This document shows positions 1 through 8,158 of a stretch of DNA of 59,195 nucleotides, piece by piece. Location of the stretch: positions 1 through 59,195 of the forward strand of contig JAAYCA010000011.1 of NCBI GenBank assembly GCA_012744435.1, in the 5' to 3' direction. The stretch is from Bacteroidales bacterium (lineage in GTDB: Bacteria; Bacteroidota; Bacteroidia; Bacteroidales; UBA932). The notes below the pieces were generated by a model, which had not been told where the DNA came from, did no database searches, and saw only the letters and a program-made list of their open reading frames with translations. A program made the position numbers and the translations under genes. How positions within the stretch are numbered: position 1 is the first letter of the stretch; each line of letters begins with the position of its first letter.

Positions 1-129
1 GCTTAACGATAAAACAAATATTCAAAGAGCTAACAAGTGCCGGTCTACCGCCGGTCTTCTACTTCATACGATTGGCAAACTCGCCATCGCATTCATTTTT
101 CTAATTTTTAACTACTGATTCAAATTAAT

Positions 130-855
130 ATGAAAATACAACTTATCAGTTTCTCGGGGGATATGAACCCCAATTATCAAATAGCATCGGTTATTGATAT
201 AATCAATAACTCGGAAGCAGATTTGATACTGTTTCCCGGCCACACGCTTCGTGATGAAAATGATCGCCGTTATGTAGAAGACTCTCTTACAAATAAAAAA
301 GTCACGGCGATTATTGAGATGGAGGAGGATGGCGTTATGTGCTCTCCCAATGAACTCTTTATTTATCGGAAAGGTAAATTCGAAGATATGTACACAAGCC
401 AAGTGTTTTCTAAAGCGGAAGAAGTCAATGGAAAAACAGTCCTAATGGAGAAACTCCTTGATGAATTGCCGCGTCGTCAATTCACATGCTGCGAAAAGAG
501 ATTCACCGTCTTACAGTGCGGTGAAAGCGCAATTGTTTCCGATAAAGGGGGTGGGGAGTTTCAATTTAAAGATAATCCCGGGCTAAACGAGCGATTCGAG
601 AAGTTAATGGAGGAGACAGATGTATTTCTCAATCCAATCCACACAATACAAGGGCATCAAAACCATATATCAAGACGAAGAAGCGTCCTAAGTTCGGGAG
701 GAAGGTATTATCTTTCGGCCTCCTGTACGAAGAAATGGGAACAGGAACTGACGCTAAAGTCCCTCCAGTACATTTGCCACGATGGTAGTGAGTTGACCAT
801 AAAGCCTGAGGTTCACAAGGATGAAAGATATGTCTCCAGGACCATTGAGATATAA
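130..855 (+). CDS. Hypothetical protein with nitrilase-like features
   Basis: A 241-residue soluble protein without a signal peptide. Its order of motifs resembles the carbon-nitrogen hydrolase (nitrilase) fold: a strand ending LILFPG near residue 37 where the family usually has FPE, a basic YRKGKF segment where the catalytic Lys would lie, and VLQCGE near residues 127-132 where the nucleophile Cys would lie, followed by VFLNP. The Glu of the usual Glu-Lys-Cys triad is not in its expected place, so catalysis is doubtful. Base composition is about 40-45% GC, far below the neighbouring genes, and codon use differs, which suggests recent transfer. Family assignment is by eye and weak; the reading frame itself is convincing. 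Confidence 0.6.
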   Translation: MKIQLISFSGDMNPNYQIASVIDIINNSEADLILFPGHTLRDENDRRYVEDSLTNKKVTAIIEMEEDGVMCSPNELFIYRKGKFEDMYTSQVFSKAEEVNGKTVLMEKLLDELPRRQFTCCEKRFTVLQCGESAIVSDKGGGEFQFKDNPGLNERFEKLMEETDVFLNPIHTIQGHQNHISRRRSVLSSGGRYYLSASCTKKWEQELTLKSLQYICHDGSELTIKPEVHKDERYVSRTIEI

Positions 856-939
856 TGATGAGCAGCAACGCTGGATCCTATCTTCAAGTACAACGCTTTG
901 AAACCTGACAGTCGCTGACCGACGAGAGGCTTGCCGACT

Positions 940-970
940 TTGGAATAATGTAAACAAGTATTTAACTTTT
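940..970 (+). promoter_or_regulatory. Candidate Bacteroidota promoter for the 978 gene
   Basis: TTG at 940-942 and TAACTTTT at 963-970, 20 bp apart, match the Bacteroidota sigma-ABfr pattern (TTG, about 19 bp, TAnnTTTG) with one mismatch. The start codon follows 7 bases downstream. Confidence 0.45.
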
Positions 971-977
971 AATAGTA

Positions 978-1367
978 ATGGACGTAATGGAAACACGCAA
1001 ACATCTGGCGGCGGAGAAGAAGCGGTGCAATACACACAACTGCGCCCAGTCCGTGGTATGCACGTATTGCGATATCGTGGGTCTGGATGAGCAGACGGCG
1101 CTGGACATAGCAAGTGCTTATGGGACGGGCATGGGCAACATGGAGGGCACCTGCGGTGCTCTGGTCGGCGCTGGAATGATTGTCGGCCTGGCTACCAGGG
1201 ACCGCCATCTCTCCCGCGCCCGGATGAAAGAAATCATGACCAGGTTTCAGCAGCGCAACGGCGCCACCCAGTGCAAGCTGCTGAAAGGGATCGGCACGGG
1301 CAGACCGCTCCGTGATTGCCCGGACTGCGTGGCGGATGCGTCGGAATTTTTGGAAGAATACTTATAG
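978..1367 (+). CDS. C_GCAxxG_C_C family redox-type protein
   Basis: A 129-residue cysteine-rich protein of the C_GCAxxG_C_C family (putative redox or metal-binding proteins without an established reaction). Visible cysteines are Cys17 and Cys22 (CNTHNC), Cys28 and Cys31 (CTYC), Cys59 in the TCGALVGAG segment, a later single Cys in TQCK, and a DCPDC pair near residue 115. The GCGALVGA-like loop is the family signature. Starts at 978 or at the in-frame ATG at 987 are both possible. It ends 4 bases before the bcp start, so the two are probably co-transcribed and may both deal with thiol redox balance. Confidence 0.8.
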   Translation: MDVMETRKHLAAEKKRCNTHNCAQSVVCTYCDIVGLDEQTALDIASAYGTGMGNMEGTCGALVGAGMIVGLATRDRHLSRARMKEIMTRFQQRNGATQCKLLKGIGTGRPLRDCPDCVADASEFLEEYL

Positions 1368-1371
1368 TGAT

Positions 1372-1827
1372 ATGCTGAAAATCGGTGACAAGATGCCGTC
1401 TTTCGAGGTCATGGACCAGGACGGCCGGATGGTGAGGTCGGAGGACTTCATCGGCAAGGGTCGCAAGACCATCATCTATTTCTATCCCAAGGACAACACC
1501 TCCGGCTGCACGGCGGAGGCCTGTTCGTTCCGGGACAATTATGCCGCCCTGACCGCCGCCGGCTACAATGTGGTCGGGGTCAGCAAGGACAGCGCCAGGT
1601 CGCACAGCGGCTTCCGCGCCCGGTACGAACTGCCTTTCCGCCTGCTGGCGGACACGGGGACGCAGATGCTGCAGGACTTCGGCGCCTGGGGCGAGAAGAA
1701 GATGTACGGCAAGACGACGATGGGTACGCTCCGCCGGACCTTCATCTTCGACGAAGACGGGGTCCTGGAGCGCATCATCGAGAAGGTGGACACCAAGAAT
1801 GCCGCCTCCCAGATCCTGGACGTCTAG
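1372..1827 (+). CDS. bcp: Thioredoxin-dependent peroxiredoxin, Bcp/PrxQ type
   Basis: A 151-residue cytoplasmic peroxiredoxin that reduces hydrogen peroxide and alkyl hydroperoxides with thioredoxin as donor. The sequence SGCTAEAC carries the peroxidatic Cys46 and the resolving Cys51 of the PrxQ class, and FYPKDNTSGCT is the family signature. The start at 1372 is chosen because homology begins there (MLKIGDKMP); an upstream in-frame ATG would add 20 residues that overlap the previous gene. Its stop shares the palindrome CTAG with the stop of the convergent gene. Confidence 0.95.
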   Translation: MLKIGDKMPSFEVMDQDGRMVRSEDFIGKGRKTIIYFYPKDNTSGCTAEACSFRDNYAALTAAGYNVVGVSKDSARSHSGFRARYELPFRLLADTGTQMLQDFGAWGEKKMYGKTTMGTLRRTFIFDEDGVLERIIEKVDTKNAASQILDV

Positions 1828-2441
1828 AAGAACTTGACGATCTCCTCGAGGCTCTTGTGGACCGGGGTGCCGGGCTCGCCGGCGCGGTAGCCCAGGGCGA
1901 TGACGGCCATCACTTCCTCGCTGTCGGGGATCCCGAACAGGGCACGGAGGCCGGCGCTGTCGCGCATGCCCATGATCAGGGTGTCGAAGCCCATGTCGCG
2001 TGCCTTGAGGATGAGGTAGGCGTTCGCCAGGCCGTTGTCGTAGGCGCCCCAGCCGTCGCCGATCTCATTGACGGCGTTGCCGCGGCCGAAGCCGGACTGG
2101 CCCTTGACGTAGGTGGAGACGATGATGACCGGCGCACCCGCCACGTTGGCGGCGTTGCGCTCGCCGCAGAGCTGCCTGGCGGCGGCGGCCTTCTCCGGCG
2201 TCATGGCCACGTAGTAGCGGGAAGGCTGCGTGTTGGCCCAGGAAGGGGCCTGCTGCGAGGCTTCCAGCAGGGTGCGGACCTCCGCTTCGGAGATGGTCTT
2301 GGAGGCGTCGTAGCTGCGGATGCTGCGGCGCGTGAGGTACAGTTCGTCCAGGCTGCTGCCGGACGTGGCGGCCGGCTGCGTGCAACCGGCGATCAGCAGC
2401 GCCGCTGCGGCGCAGGCTGTCAGGATCAATCGTGCTTTCAT
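1824..2441 (-). CDS. Nitroreductase-family lipoprotein
   Basis: A 205-residue nitroreductase-fold flavoprotein (FMN, NAD(P)H-dependent family). It begins with a lipoprotein signal (basic MKAR, hydrophobic stretch, LIAG followed by Cys20), which places it in the cell envelope; this is unusual for an NAD(P)H-using family but recurs in Bacteroidota. TRRSIRSYDA is the N-terminal flavin-binding RRSxRxY motif, and the APSWANTQPSRYY segment is the typical second motif. The start at 2441 gives the proper signal peptide; an ATG 18 bases upstream only adds MIIFAP. It lies 19 bases downstream of the GH3 gene and may be the last gene of the thiamin-uptake transcript. The substrate is unknown. Confidence 0.88.
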   Translation of the reverse strand: MKARLILTACAAAALLIAGCTQPAATSGSSLDELYLTRRSIRSYDASKTISEAEVRTLLEASQQAPSWANTQPSRYYVAMTPEKAAAARQLCGERNAANVAGAPVIIVSTYVKGQSGFGRGNAVNEIGDGWGAYDNGLANAYLILKARDMGFDTLIMGMRDSAGLRALFGIPDSEEVMAVIALGYRAGEPGTPVHKSLEEIVKFF

Positions 2442-2460
2442 GGGGGCAAATATAATCATT

Positions 2461-3528
2461 CTATCGTATTTTCAAGGCCAGGATGCGCCTCACGCTCGCG
2501 TCGAGCCGCGCTTCGCTGATCCGGCCATCCTGCACGGCGTCCAGCACGCCGTCGAAGGCGGCGCAGTAGTCCTGCGGGCAGAGGAGCAGGTCCGCGCCTG
2601 CCTGCAGGGCGGCGACGGCGGCCTCGGCGCTGCCGTAGCGCTCTCTGACGGCGCCCATCTCCAGTCCGTCGGTGACGATCGCGCCCGTGAAGCCGAGCTC
2701 TCCGCGCAGCTTGTCCGCGAGGAGGACGGGGGAGAGGGAGGCCGGTACGTCGCTGCCGGTCACGGCCGGTGCGGCGACGTGGGCGGTCATCACCAGCGGG
2801 GCGCCGGCGGCGATGCCCGCGCGGAAGGGAATCATCTCGCAGGCGTCCATTCCAGGCCAATCCTTGACCGTGGAGGCGAAGCCCAGGTGCGTGTCGGCGC
2901 GGGTGTCTCCGTGGCCGGGAAAATGCTTCAGACAGCCCAGGACGCCCGCTTCGGACAGGCCGCGCACATAGGCGGCGACCAGCGGGGCGGCCGTGGCGGG
3001 GTCGGTGCTGAAGGCGCGGGTGCCGATCACGATGTTGTCGGGGTTGGTGTTGACGTCCGCCACGGGGGCGAAGTCGAGATCGAATCCGTAGCGCCTAAGG
3101 TAGGCGCCGATGGCGCAGGCGGCCTCGTACACGGCCTGTTCGCCCGCTTTCGCGAGGGCGGCCATGCTCTCGTAGCGGGGCACGTCGAAGGCCGGGTTGC
3201 CGGCGATGCGGCTCACGCGCCCGCCCTCCTCGTCGATGCAGAGAAGGGGCGCTCCCGGCAGGGCGCGCAGGTCTTTCAGGAAAGCTTTTAACTGCTTTTC
3301 ATCCAGGATGTTGTGGCCGTAGAGCAGGACCCCGCCCGCGGGGTACTCCCGCGCCCGGGCGCGCATGCCGTCGCTGACCGCCTGCAGGCGGTAGGGCGGC
3401 AGCTCGGCGTCGCTCTCATAGCGGATGGACGGCTCCAGCGCCTCCGGCCGGACGATGAACAGCTGTCCGACCTTGTCCCGCAGGGACAGGGCGGACAGGC
3501 TGGCTTCGGGGGATCTTTCTGCAAACAT
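2461..3528 (-). CDS. Glycoside hydrolase family 3, beta-N-acetylhexosaminidase (NagZ-like)
   Basis: A 355-residue GH3 TIM-barrel enzyme. KHFPGHGDTRADTH at residues 201-214 is the NagZ-type loop that carries the His/Asp acid-base dyad, and Asp287 in VTDGLEM is the expected nucleophile; CIDEEGGRVSR near residue 98 is a substrate-binding motif of the family. There is no clear signal peptide, so it probably acts in the cytoplasm on N-acetylglucosaminyl-anhydromuramyl peptides from cell-wall recycling. It follows pnuT by 30 bases on the same strand, so it may sit on the TPP-controlled transcript although it has no obvious thiamin role. Confidence 0.9.
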   Translation of the reverse strand: MFAERSPEASLSALSLRDKVGQLFIVRPEALEPSIRYESDAELPPYRLQAVSDGMRARAREYPAGGVLLYGHNILDEKQLKAFLKDLRALPGAPLLCIDEEGGRVSRIAGNPAFDVPRYESMAALAKAGEQAVYEAACAIGAYLRRYGFDLDFAPVADVNTNPDNIVIGTRAFSTDPATAAPLVAAYVRGLSEAGVLGCLKHFPGHGDTRADTHLGFASTVKDWPGMDACEMIPFRAGIAAGAPLVMTAHVAAPAVTGSDVPASLSPVLLADKLRGELGFTGAIVTDGLEMGAVRERYGSAEAAVAALQAGADLLLCPQDYCAAFDGVLDAVQDGRISEARLDASVRRILALKIR

Positions 3529-3558
3529 CCCTCAAAAATAAGGAAAAAAGCTTACATT

Positions 3559-4134
3559 TTAATGCTCCTCCACCATCCCCAGCCACTTCCGGTAGCCGAA
3601 CACCGCCACGACGGTGTAGATGCCGTAGATCGCGGCCTTGAAGGGGATGCCCTTGCGGATGTAGAGGATGCAGCAGACCACGTCCACCACCAGCCACAGG
3701 AGCCACTGTTCGGCGTATTTCTGTGCCAGGGCCCAGAGGGCCACGATGCTCAGCGCCGTGGTGAAGGCGTCGGCCACCGGCACGGTGGAATTGGTCCAGT
3801 GCGTCAGGATCCACCAGATCCCGAACCAGAGCACCGCCAGTGCGGCGGCCGACGGGAGGATGTGCGCGCGCCGGTAGCGCGTGACGGGCCGTTCCTTGTC
3901 CTTCTTCGTGCGCCCCAGCCACTTCCAGGCCACATAGCCGTACACGCCCGCGAGGCAGTAGTAGATGGCCATGCCGAAGTCGGCGTACAGCCCGGCCTTG
4001 TAGTAGAGCACCATGTCCACGGCGGGCATGATGATGCTCGCCAGCCAGAGCCAGATGCTGGCCTTGTACTCGAGGATCAGATAGACCAGCCCGACGGCGA
4101 ATCCGAGGATGTCCAGGAAGCGCAGGGTGTCCAT
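3559..4134 (-). CDS. pnuT: PnuC-family thiamin transporter (PnuT)
   Basis: A 191-residue inner-membrane protein of the PnuC family with about seven hydrophobic segments. The segment WLLWLVVDVVCCILYIRKG near the C terminus is the family signature. PnuC proteins carry nicotinamide riboside, but members downstream of TPP riboswitches in Bacteroidota (PnuT) carry thiamin. Here the gene starts 3 bases after the TonB-receptor stop, in an operon led by a TPP riboswitch, so thiamin is the likely substrate. No thiamin pyrophosphokinase gene follows, unlike the common Bacteroides arrangement. Confidence 0.9.
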   Translation of the reverse strand: MDTLRFLDILGFAVGLVYLILEYKASIWLWLASIIMPAVDMVLYYKAGLYADFGMAIYYCLAGVYGYVAWKWLGRTKKDKERPVTRYRRAHILPSAAALAVLWFGIWWILTHWTNSTVPVADAFTTALSIVALWALAQKYAEQWLLWLVVDVVCCILYIRKGIPFKAAIYGIYTVVAVFGYRKWLGMVEEH

Positions 4135-4137
4135 GGC

Positions 4138-6501
4138 CTAGAAGCGTAAGATGACGTGGCCGAGGACGGTGAGCGGCGCCACCGGGATGAAGCCGATCTG
4201 GTAGTAGCGGTTGTCGTTGCCGTGTCCGCCGCTCTCGTAGATGGCGCTGTACACCCAGCCGCTCTGCGCCACGCGGGCGGAGAAGAGGTTGTTGAGGTCC
4301 ACGCCGAAGTTGATCTCCTTCAGCACTTTGCGCGGCCGGAGCGAGTAGTTCAGGCTCAGGTCCGTGAGGCTGTAGGCGGGCAGCGAGCGGTCCTGGTTGC
4401 CCGTGTTGTCCAGATACATCCGGCCGACGTAGTTGCTGTGCCAGACGGCGCGGAAGGCGCCGAAGTGCAGGTTGACGAAGCCGTTGAGGATGGCCTCCGG
4501 CGAATAGGCCAGCGGCGCGTCGTCGTAGTGGATCTTGCGGGTGCCGTTGTCCCAGTCCTCGACGACCTCGTCGAAGTCCAGCAGGCGGTTGCGGCTGAGG
4601 GCGGCGTTGCCCTCGAGGCTCAGCCAGGAGGTGAGGTCCCAGCGGGCCGTCAGCTCGGCGCCCATACGGTAGGAGTCGGGGATGTTGGTGGTCAGCGCCT
4701 CGCCGATGTCGCTCACTTCGCCGGTCTGCACCAGCTGGTCCTTGTAGCGCATGTAGTAGAGGTTCACGCCCGCCTGGAAGCGGGAGCCCGACCACTGGTA
4801 GCCCGCCTCCCAGTCGAGCAGGCGCTCGGCGCGCGGGAAGGGGTATTTGCCGTTGTCGGTGAAATTGTTGCGTTCCGGCTCGCGGTGGCTCATCGCAAAC
4901 GAGGCGTAGGCCCGGTGGCCGCCGTGCTGGTAGTTGACGCCGGCCTTGGGGTTGAAGAAGCCGTATTGTTCGTCCACGTCCAGGAAGTGCTTATGAGGCA
5001 TGCCGTTGTCGTCCACGTAGTATTTGTCGTTGTAGCCGTCGGTGCGGTAGTCCACGTGGCGGTACTGCAGGTCGCCGAAGACGCTCCAGTCCGCAGACAG
5101 CGCATAGGCGGCCTTGACGAAGGCGCTGGCGTCCAGTTTGGAGGCGTCGGAGTCGTAGTACTGGAGCGGACCGTCCGTCGCGATCAGCAGGCCGTGCAGG
5201 GTCTGGTTGCCGATGTAGGTCAGGTAGCCGAAGTGGTTGCCCCGGAACTGCTGCACGCTCGCGCCGCCGATCACGTCCCAGGCCTCCTTGCGCCAGGCCA
5301 GGTTCGCCACCACGCCGTACGCATCCTGCGTGAGGCCTTTCTGGCGGACGAAGTCGCTGCGCTTCACGGTGTTGCCCTGTGCGTCGGTGAAGGTGGGGAT
5401 GCCGTATTTGGTCAGCTTGTTCTGGTAGCGGAACTCCTCGTAGTAGCCGTAGCCGTGGGTGTAGTGCGGGCTGACGGAGAGTTTCCAGGATTCATTGATG
5501 TCCCAGGCGAAGTTGAGGATGTGGTGGGTCTGCCAGAAGTTGTCGGTGGTGCGGGGCCAGAGGTCGCCGTCGCGCATCCGGTAGCGCTCGAGGGTGTAGG
5601 TGCTGCCGTCGATGAGCATCTGCTCGTAGAGGGAGTTGAAGCGGCCCAGGCCGGCTTCGTGCATGTCCCGGTAGGTGCGGATGCCGGTCTGCGCGCCGTA
5701 GGTCCCGTCCATGATGGAGAGGTCGTCGTTGCCGGCCGTGACGCCGTTCCAGGCCTGGCCGGTGGTCTCGAAGTTGCCGATGAGCTTGTAGGAGAGTTTC
5801 CAGTCGCGTCCCAGCCAGCTCAGGCCGCCGAAATAATTGCCGGAGCGGCCGGCGGTGCCGTCCAGGTAGCCGTCGGTGGTGGTCTGGTGGTAGCCGCCTT
5901 CGAGGACGAGGTGGTTCCAGAGCAGGCCCGTGGAGGCGTTCACGCCGAGCTTCATCGTGTCCCAGGAGCCGTAGGAGGCCGTCAGCTCGGCCGTCGGCAC
6001 GAGCGAGGGGGCCTTGGTGCCCAGGGCGATGGTGCCGCCGAAGGCGCCGTCGCCGTTGGTGGAGCTGCCCACGCCGCGCTGGATCTGGACGCTGCCCATC
6101 AGGGCGCCGTAGGAGTTCATGTTGGCCCAGAAGACGGTCTGGTCTTCGGGGGAGTTGAGCGGCACGCCGTCGAGGGTCACGTTGATGCGGGATCCGCCGG
6201 CGCCGCGGATGCGCAGGTAGCTGGTGCCCGTGCCCACGCCGTTCTCGCCCCAGGCGATGATGCCCGGCGTGCGGGCGAAGAGCATCGGCAGCTCGATGCC
6301 GGTCACGGAGAAGTCCTGCAGCTCCCGCCGGCTGATGTTGGCGACGGCGTAGGGCGCGTCCTTGGTGGCGCGCACGGCGCTGATGACGACATCCTGGAGC
6401 TGCTCGACCTGGAGGGAATCCGGCGCCTGGGCGGCGGTGGACACGGCCGCGCCGCAGGCCAGCAGGCCCGGCAGCACGGCGCGCAAAAGGCTTTTGATCA
6501 T
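4138..6501 (-). CDS. TonB-dependent outer-membrane receptor, probably for thiamin
   Basis: A 787-residue TonB-dependent receptor. A signal peptide (about residues 1-25, ending TAAQA) is followed by a plug domain (about 30-150, with SYLRIRGAGGSRINVTLDGVP) and a long beta-barrel with alternating aromatic strands ending in VILRF, a typical outer-membrane C terminus. There is no carboxypeptidase-like or sigma-regulator N-terminal extension. A TPP riboswitch lies in its leader and pnuT follows by 3 bases, so it is inferred to import thiamin or a precursor across the outer membrane. TPP binding should shut it off. Confidence 0.92.
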   Translation of the reverse strand: MIKSLLRAVLPGLLACGAAVSTAAQAPDSLQVEQLQDVVISAVRATKDAPYAVANISRRELQDFSVTGIELPMLFARTPGIIAWGENGVGTGTSYLRIRGAGGSRINVTLDGVPLNSPEDQTVFWANMNSYGALMGSVQIQRGVGSSTNGDGAFGGTIALGTKAPSLVPTAELTASYGSWDTMKLGVNASTGLLWNHLVLEGGYHQTTTDGYLDGTAGRSGNYFGGLSWLGRDWKLSYKLIGNFETTGQAWNGVTAGNDDLSIMDGTYGAQTGIRTYRDMHEAGLGRFNSLYEQMLIDGSTYTLERYRMRDGDLWPRTTDNFWQTHHILNFAWDINESWKLSVSPHYTHGYGYYEEFRYQNKLTKYGIPTFTDAQGNTVKRSDFVRQKGLTQDAYGVVANLAWRKEAWDVIGGASVQQFRGNHFGYLTYIGNQTLHGLLIATDGPLQYYDSDASKLDASAFVKAAYALSADWSVFGDLQYRHVDYRTDGYNDKYYVDDNGMPHKHFLDVDEQYGFFNPKAGVNYQHGGHRAYASFAMSHREPERNNFTDNGKYPFPRAERLLDWEAGYQWSGSRFQAGVNLYYMRYKDQLVQTGEVSDIGEALTTNIPDSYRMGAELTARWDLTSWLSLEGNAALSRNRLLDFDEVVEDWDNGTRKIHYDDAPLAYSPEAILNGFVNLHFGAFRAVWHSNYVGRMYLDNTGNQDRSLPAYSLTDLSLNYSLRPRKVLKEINFGVDLNNLFSARVAQSGWVYSAIYESGGHGNDNRYYQIGFIPVAPLTVLGHVILRF

Positions 6502-6552
6502 GATAAATCCTTAATTGTAAATAAATTATACAATAAGGGGATGGGAAGATAA

Positions 6553-6633
6553 CGGTTCCTACGCGGGCATTACCCCGATCAGGTGTGAGGGTATCATCTC
6601 AGCCTCGGCCCCAAGGGCCTCAGCACCCCTTGG
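6553..6633 (-). ncRNA. TPP riboswitch (THI element)
   Basis: Read on the minus strand, the conserved THI-box blocks occur in order: GGGGTGC at about 6622-6629, GGCTGAGATGATACC at 6590-6604, CACCTGATC at about 6577-6585, and TAATGCCCGCGTAGGAA closing at about 6556-6572. These form the pyrimidine-sensing and pyrophosphate-sensing arms of the TPP aptamer. It lies in the 5' leader of the TonB receptor, about 50 bases before its start codon. High TPP is expected to repress the receptor-pnuT operon. Because no strong terminator follows the aptamer, control is probably at translation initiation. Confidence 0.95.
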
Positions 6634-6654
6634 CCTGCACCTTGCAAGCCGGCG

Positions 6655-6685
6655 CAAAGATAGGAGATTTCTGTTGTCTTTGCAA
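6655..6685 (-). promoter_or_regulatory. Promoter of the thiamin-uptake operon
   Basis: On the minus strand, TTG (6683-6685), 20 bp, then TATCTTTG (6655-6662) fits the Bacteroidota primary-sigma consensus. It lies just upstream of the TPP aptamer and immediately after the hisIE stop. Confidence 0.8.
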
Positions 6686-6687
6686 AT

Positions 6688-7299
6688 CTACTGGTGCCGA
6701 AGGACGAGCTCCCGCTCGAGCTCGGCGAGACTGACGCCCTGCTGCTCCAGCAGGACGAGGAGGTGGTAGATGAGGTCGGAGGCTTCGTAGATGAAGCGGC
6801 CGCGCATGCCGTCCACGGCTTCGATGACGGCTTCGCCGGCTTCTTCGATGACCTTCTTGCCGATCGCTTTGGGGCCCTTGATGAAAAGCTTGGTGGTGTA
6901 GGACCCTTCCGGCATCTTCTCGTGGCGGTCGGCGACGAGCGCCTGCAGGGTGCGGATGAAGCCTTCTTCGTCGGGGGTGTCGAAGCAGGCCGTGGTGCCG
7001 CGGTGGCAGGTGGGCCCGTCGGGCTGCGCCCGGATGAGCAGGGTGTCGCCGTCGCAGTCGGGATACATCGAGACGAGGTGCAGGAAATGCTTGCTGGTCT
7101 CGCCTTTGGTCCAGAGGCACTGGCGGCTGCGGGACCAGAAGGTCACGAGGCCGCTGGCGACGGTCTTGTCGAAAGCCTCTTCGTTCATATAGCCCAGCAT
7201 CAGGACTTTCAGCGTCGTGTCATCCTGAATGATCACCGGAAGCAATCCGTCTCCGGTCTTATCAAGTTTAAAATCAGAAAAGTGTGGAATATAACTCAT
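6688..7299 (-). CDS. hisIE: Phosphoribosyl-AMP cyclohydrolase / phosphoribosyl-ATP pyrophosphatase (HisIE)
   Basis: A 203-residue bifunctional cytoplasmic enzyme for steps 2 and 3 of histidine synthesis. The HisI domain covers about residues 1-110, with the metal-binding DCDGD (81-85) and CHRG..TACF (98-106). The HisE domain covers about 115-203, with the acidic EEAGEAVIEA helix that binds magnesium for pyrophosphate release. It is the last gene of the his operon, 79 bases after hisF, the largest gap in that operon. Confidence 0.97.
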   Translation of the reverse strand: MSYIPHFSDFKLDKTGDGLLPVIIQDDTTLKVLMLGYMNEEAFDKTVASGLVTFWSRSRQCLWTKGETSKHFLHLVSMYPDCDGDTLLIRAQPDGPTCHRGTTACFDTPDEEGFIRTLQALVADRHEKMPEGSYTTKLFIKGPKAIGKKVIEEAGEAVIEAVDGMRGRFIYEASDLIYHLLVLLEQQGVSLAELERELVLRHQ

Positions 7300-7378
7300 T
7301 GGTAGTTAATCAATTATTAAATTATCTCAACCCCTTTTTTACCTGATATGATTGGCTAAACGGTTGATAGTGAATAAA

Positions 7379-8158
7379 TTACTTACCATGGGAAAAAGGG
7401 TGGGCGATGCGTATCGGGATCCCGGCGGCGTGCAGGGCTGCCTTGAGTTGGGGAATCGGGATCTGGCCGTAGTGGAAGATGCTGGCGGCGAGGGCGGCGT
7501 CGGCGCAGCCTTCGGTCAGCACACGGCGGATATCCTCGATGCTCCCGGCGCCGCCCGAGGCGATGACCGGGATGGAGAGCTCCCGAGCGAGGCGGGCATA
7601 GACGGCGTCGGCATAGCCGGCGCAGGTGCCGTCGTGGTCCATCGAAGTGAAGAGGATCTCGCCGGCGCCGCGCTCCTGCGCCTCGCGGGCCCAGGCGAAG
7701 AGCTCCACGTCGGTGAGGCGCTTGCCGCCGTGGGTGGTGCAGGTCCAGCGGCCGTCGATGCATTTGGCGTCGATCGCCACCACGACGAACTGGCTGCCGT
7801 ATTTGTCGGCGATGCGCCCGATCAGCGAAGGATCCGCGATGGCGGCGCTGTTGACGGAGATCTTGTCGGCTCCGGCGTCGAGCAGCCGGGCGGCGTCTTC
7901 CACGCCCCCGATGCCGCCGCCCACGGTGAAGGGGATGTCGATCCCGAGGGCGATGCGCTCCACGAGCGCGGCGAAGGTGCGCCGCCCCTCCTGGGTGGCG
8001 CTGATGTCGAGATAGACCAGCTCGTCGGCGCCGTCACGGGCATACTGCACGCCCATCTGCACGGCGTCGCCCACCTCGCGGAGCCCCTCGAAGTTGATGC
8101 CCTTGACCACCTGGCCGTCCTTTACATCGAGGCAGGGGATGATGCGCTTTGCGACCAT
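7379..8158 (-). CDS. hisF: Imidazole glycerol phosphate synthase cyclase subunit
   Basis: A 259-residue TIM-barrel cyclase that joins PRFAR and ammonia to give imidazole glycerol phosphate and AICAR, in complex with HisH. Asp11 (CLDVKDG) and the aspartate of VAIDAK are the two catalytic residues, and the phosphate-binding loops GGGIG and ASGGAG are intact. The start at 8158 (MVAKRIIPCLD) matches the family; it overlaps the hisA 3' end by 37 bases, the longest overlap in the operon. Confidence 0.97.
   Translation of the reverse strand: MVAKRIIPCLDVKDGQVVKGINFEGLREVGDAVQMGVQYARDGADELVYLDISATQEGRRTFAALVERIALGIDIPFTVGGGIGGVEDAARLLDAGADKISVNSAAIADPSLIGRIADKYGSQFVVVAIDAKCIDGRWTCTTHGGKRLTDVELFAWAREAQERGAGEILFTSMDHDGTCAGYADAVYARLARELSIPVIASGGAGSIEDIRRVLTEGCADAALAASIFHYGQIPIPQLKAALHAAGIPIRIAHPFSHGK

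Noticed and set aside
25..115. Promoter for the gene at 130
   Set aside because: TTG at 72-74 and TAATTTTT at 102-109 are 27 bp apart, too far for this promoter type.
4156..6552. Antisense open frame of 798 codons opposite the TonB receptor
   Set aside because: Same GC-bias effect; no domain, and it would run into the riboswitch region.
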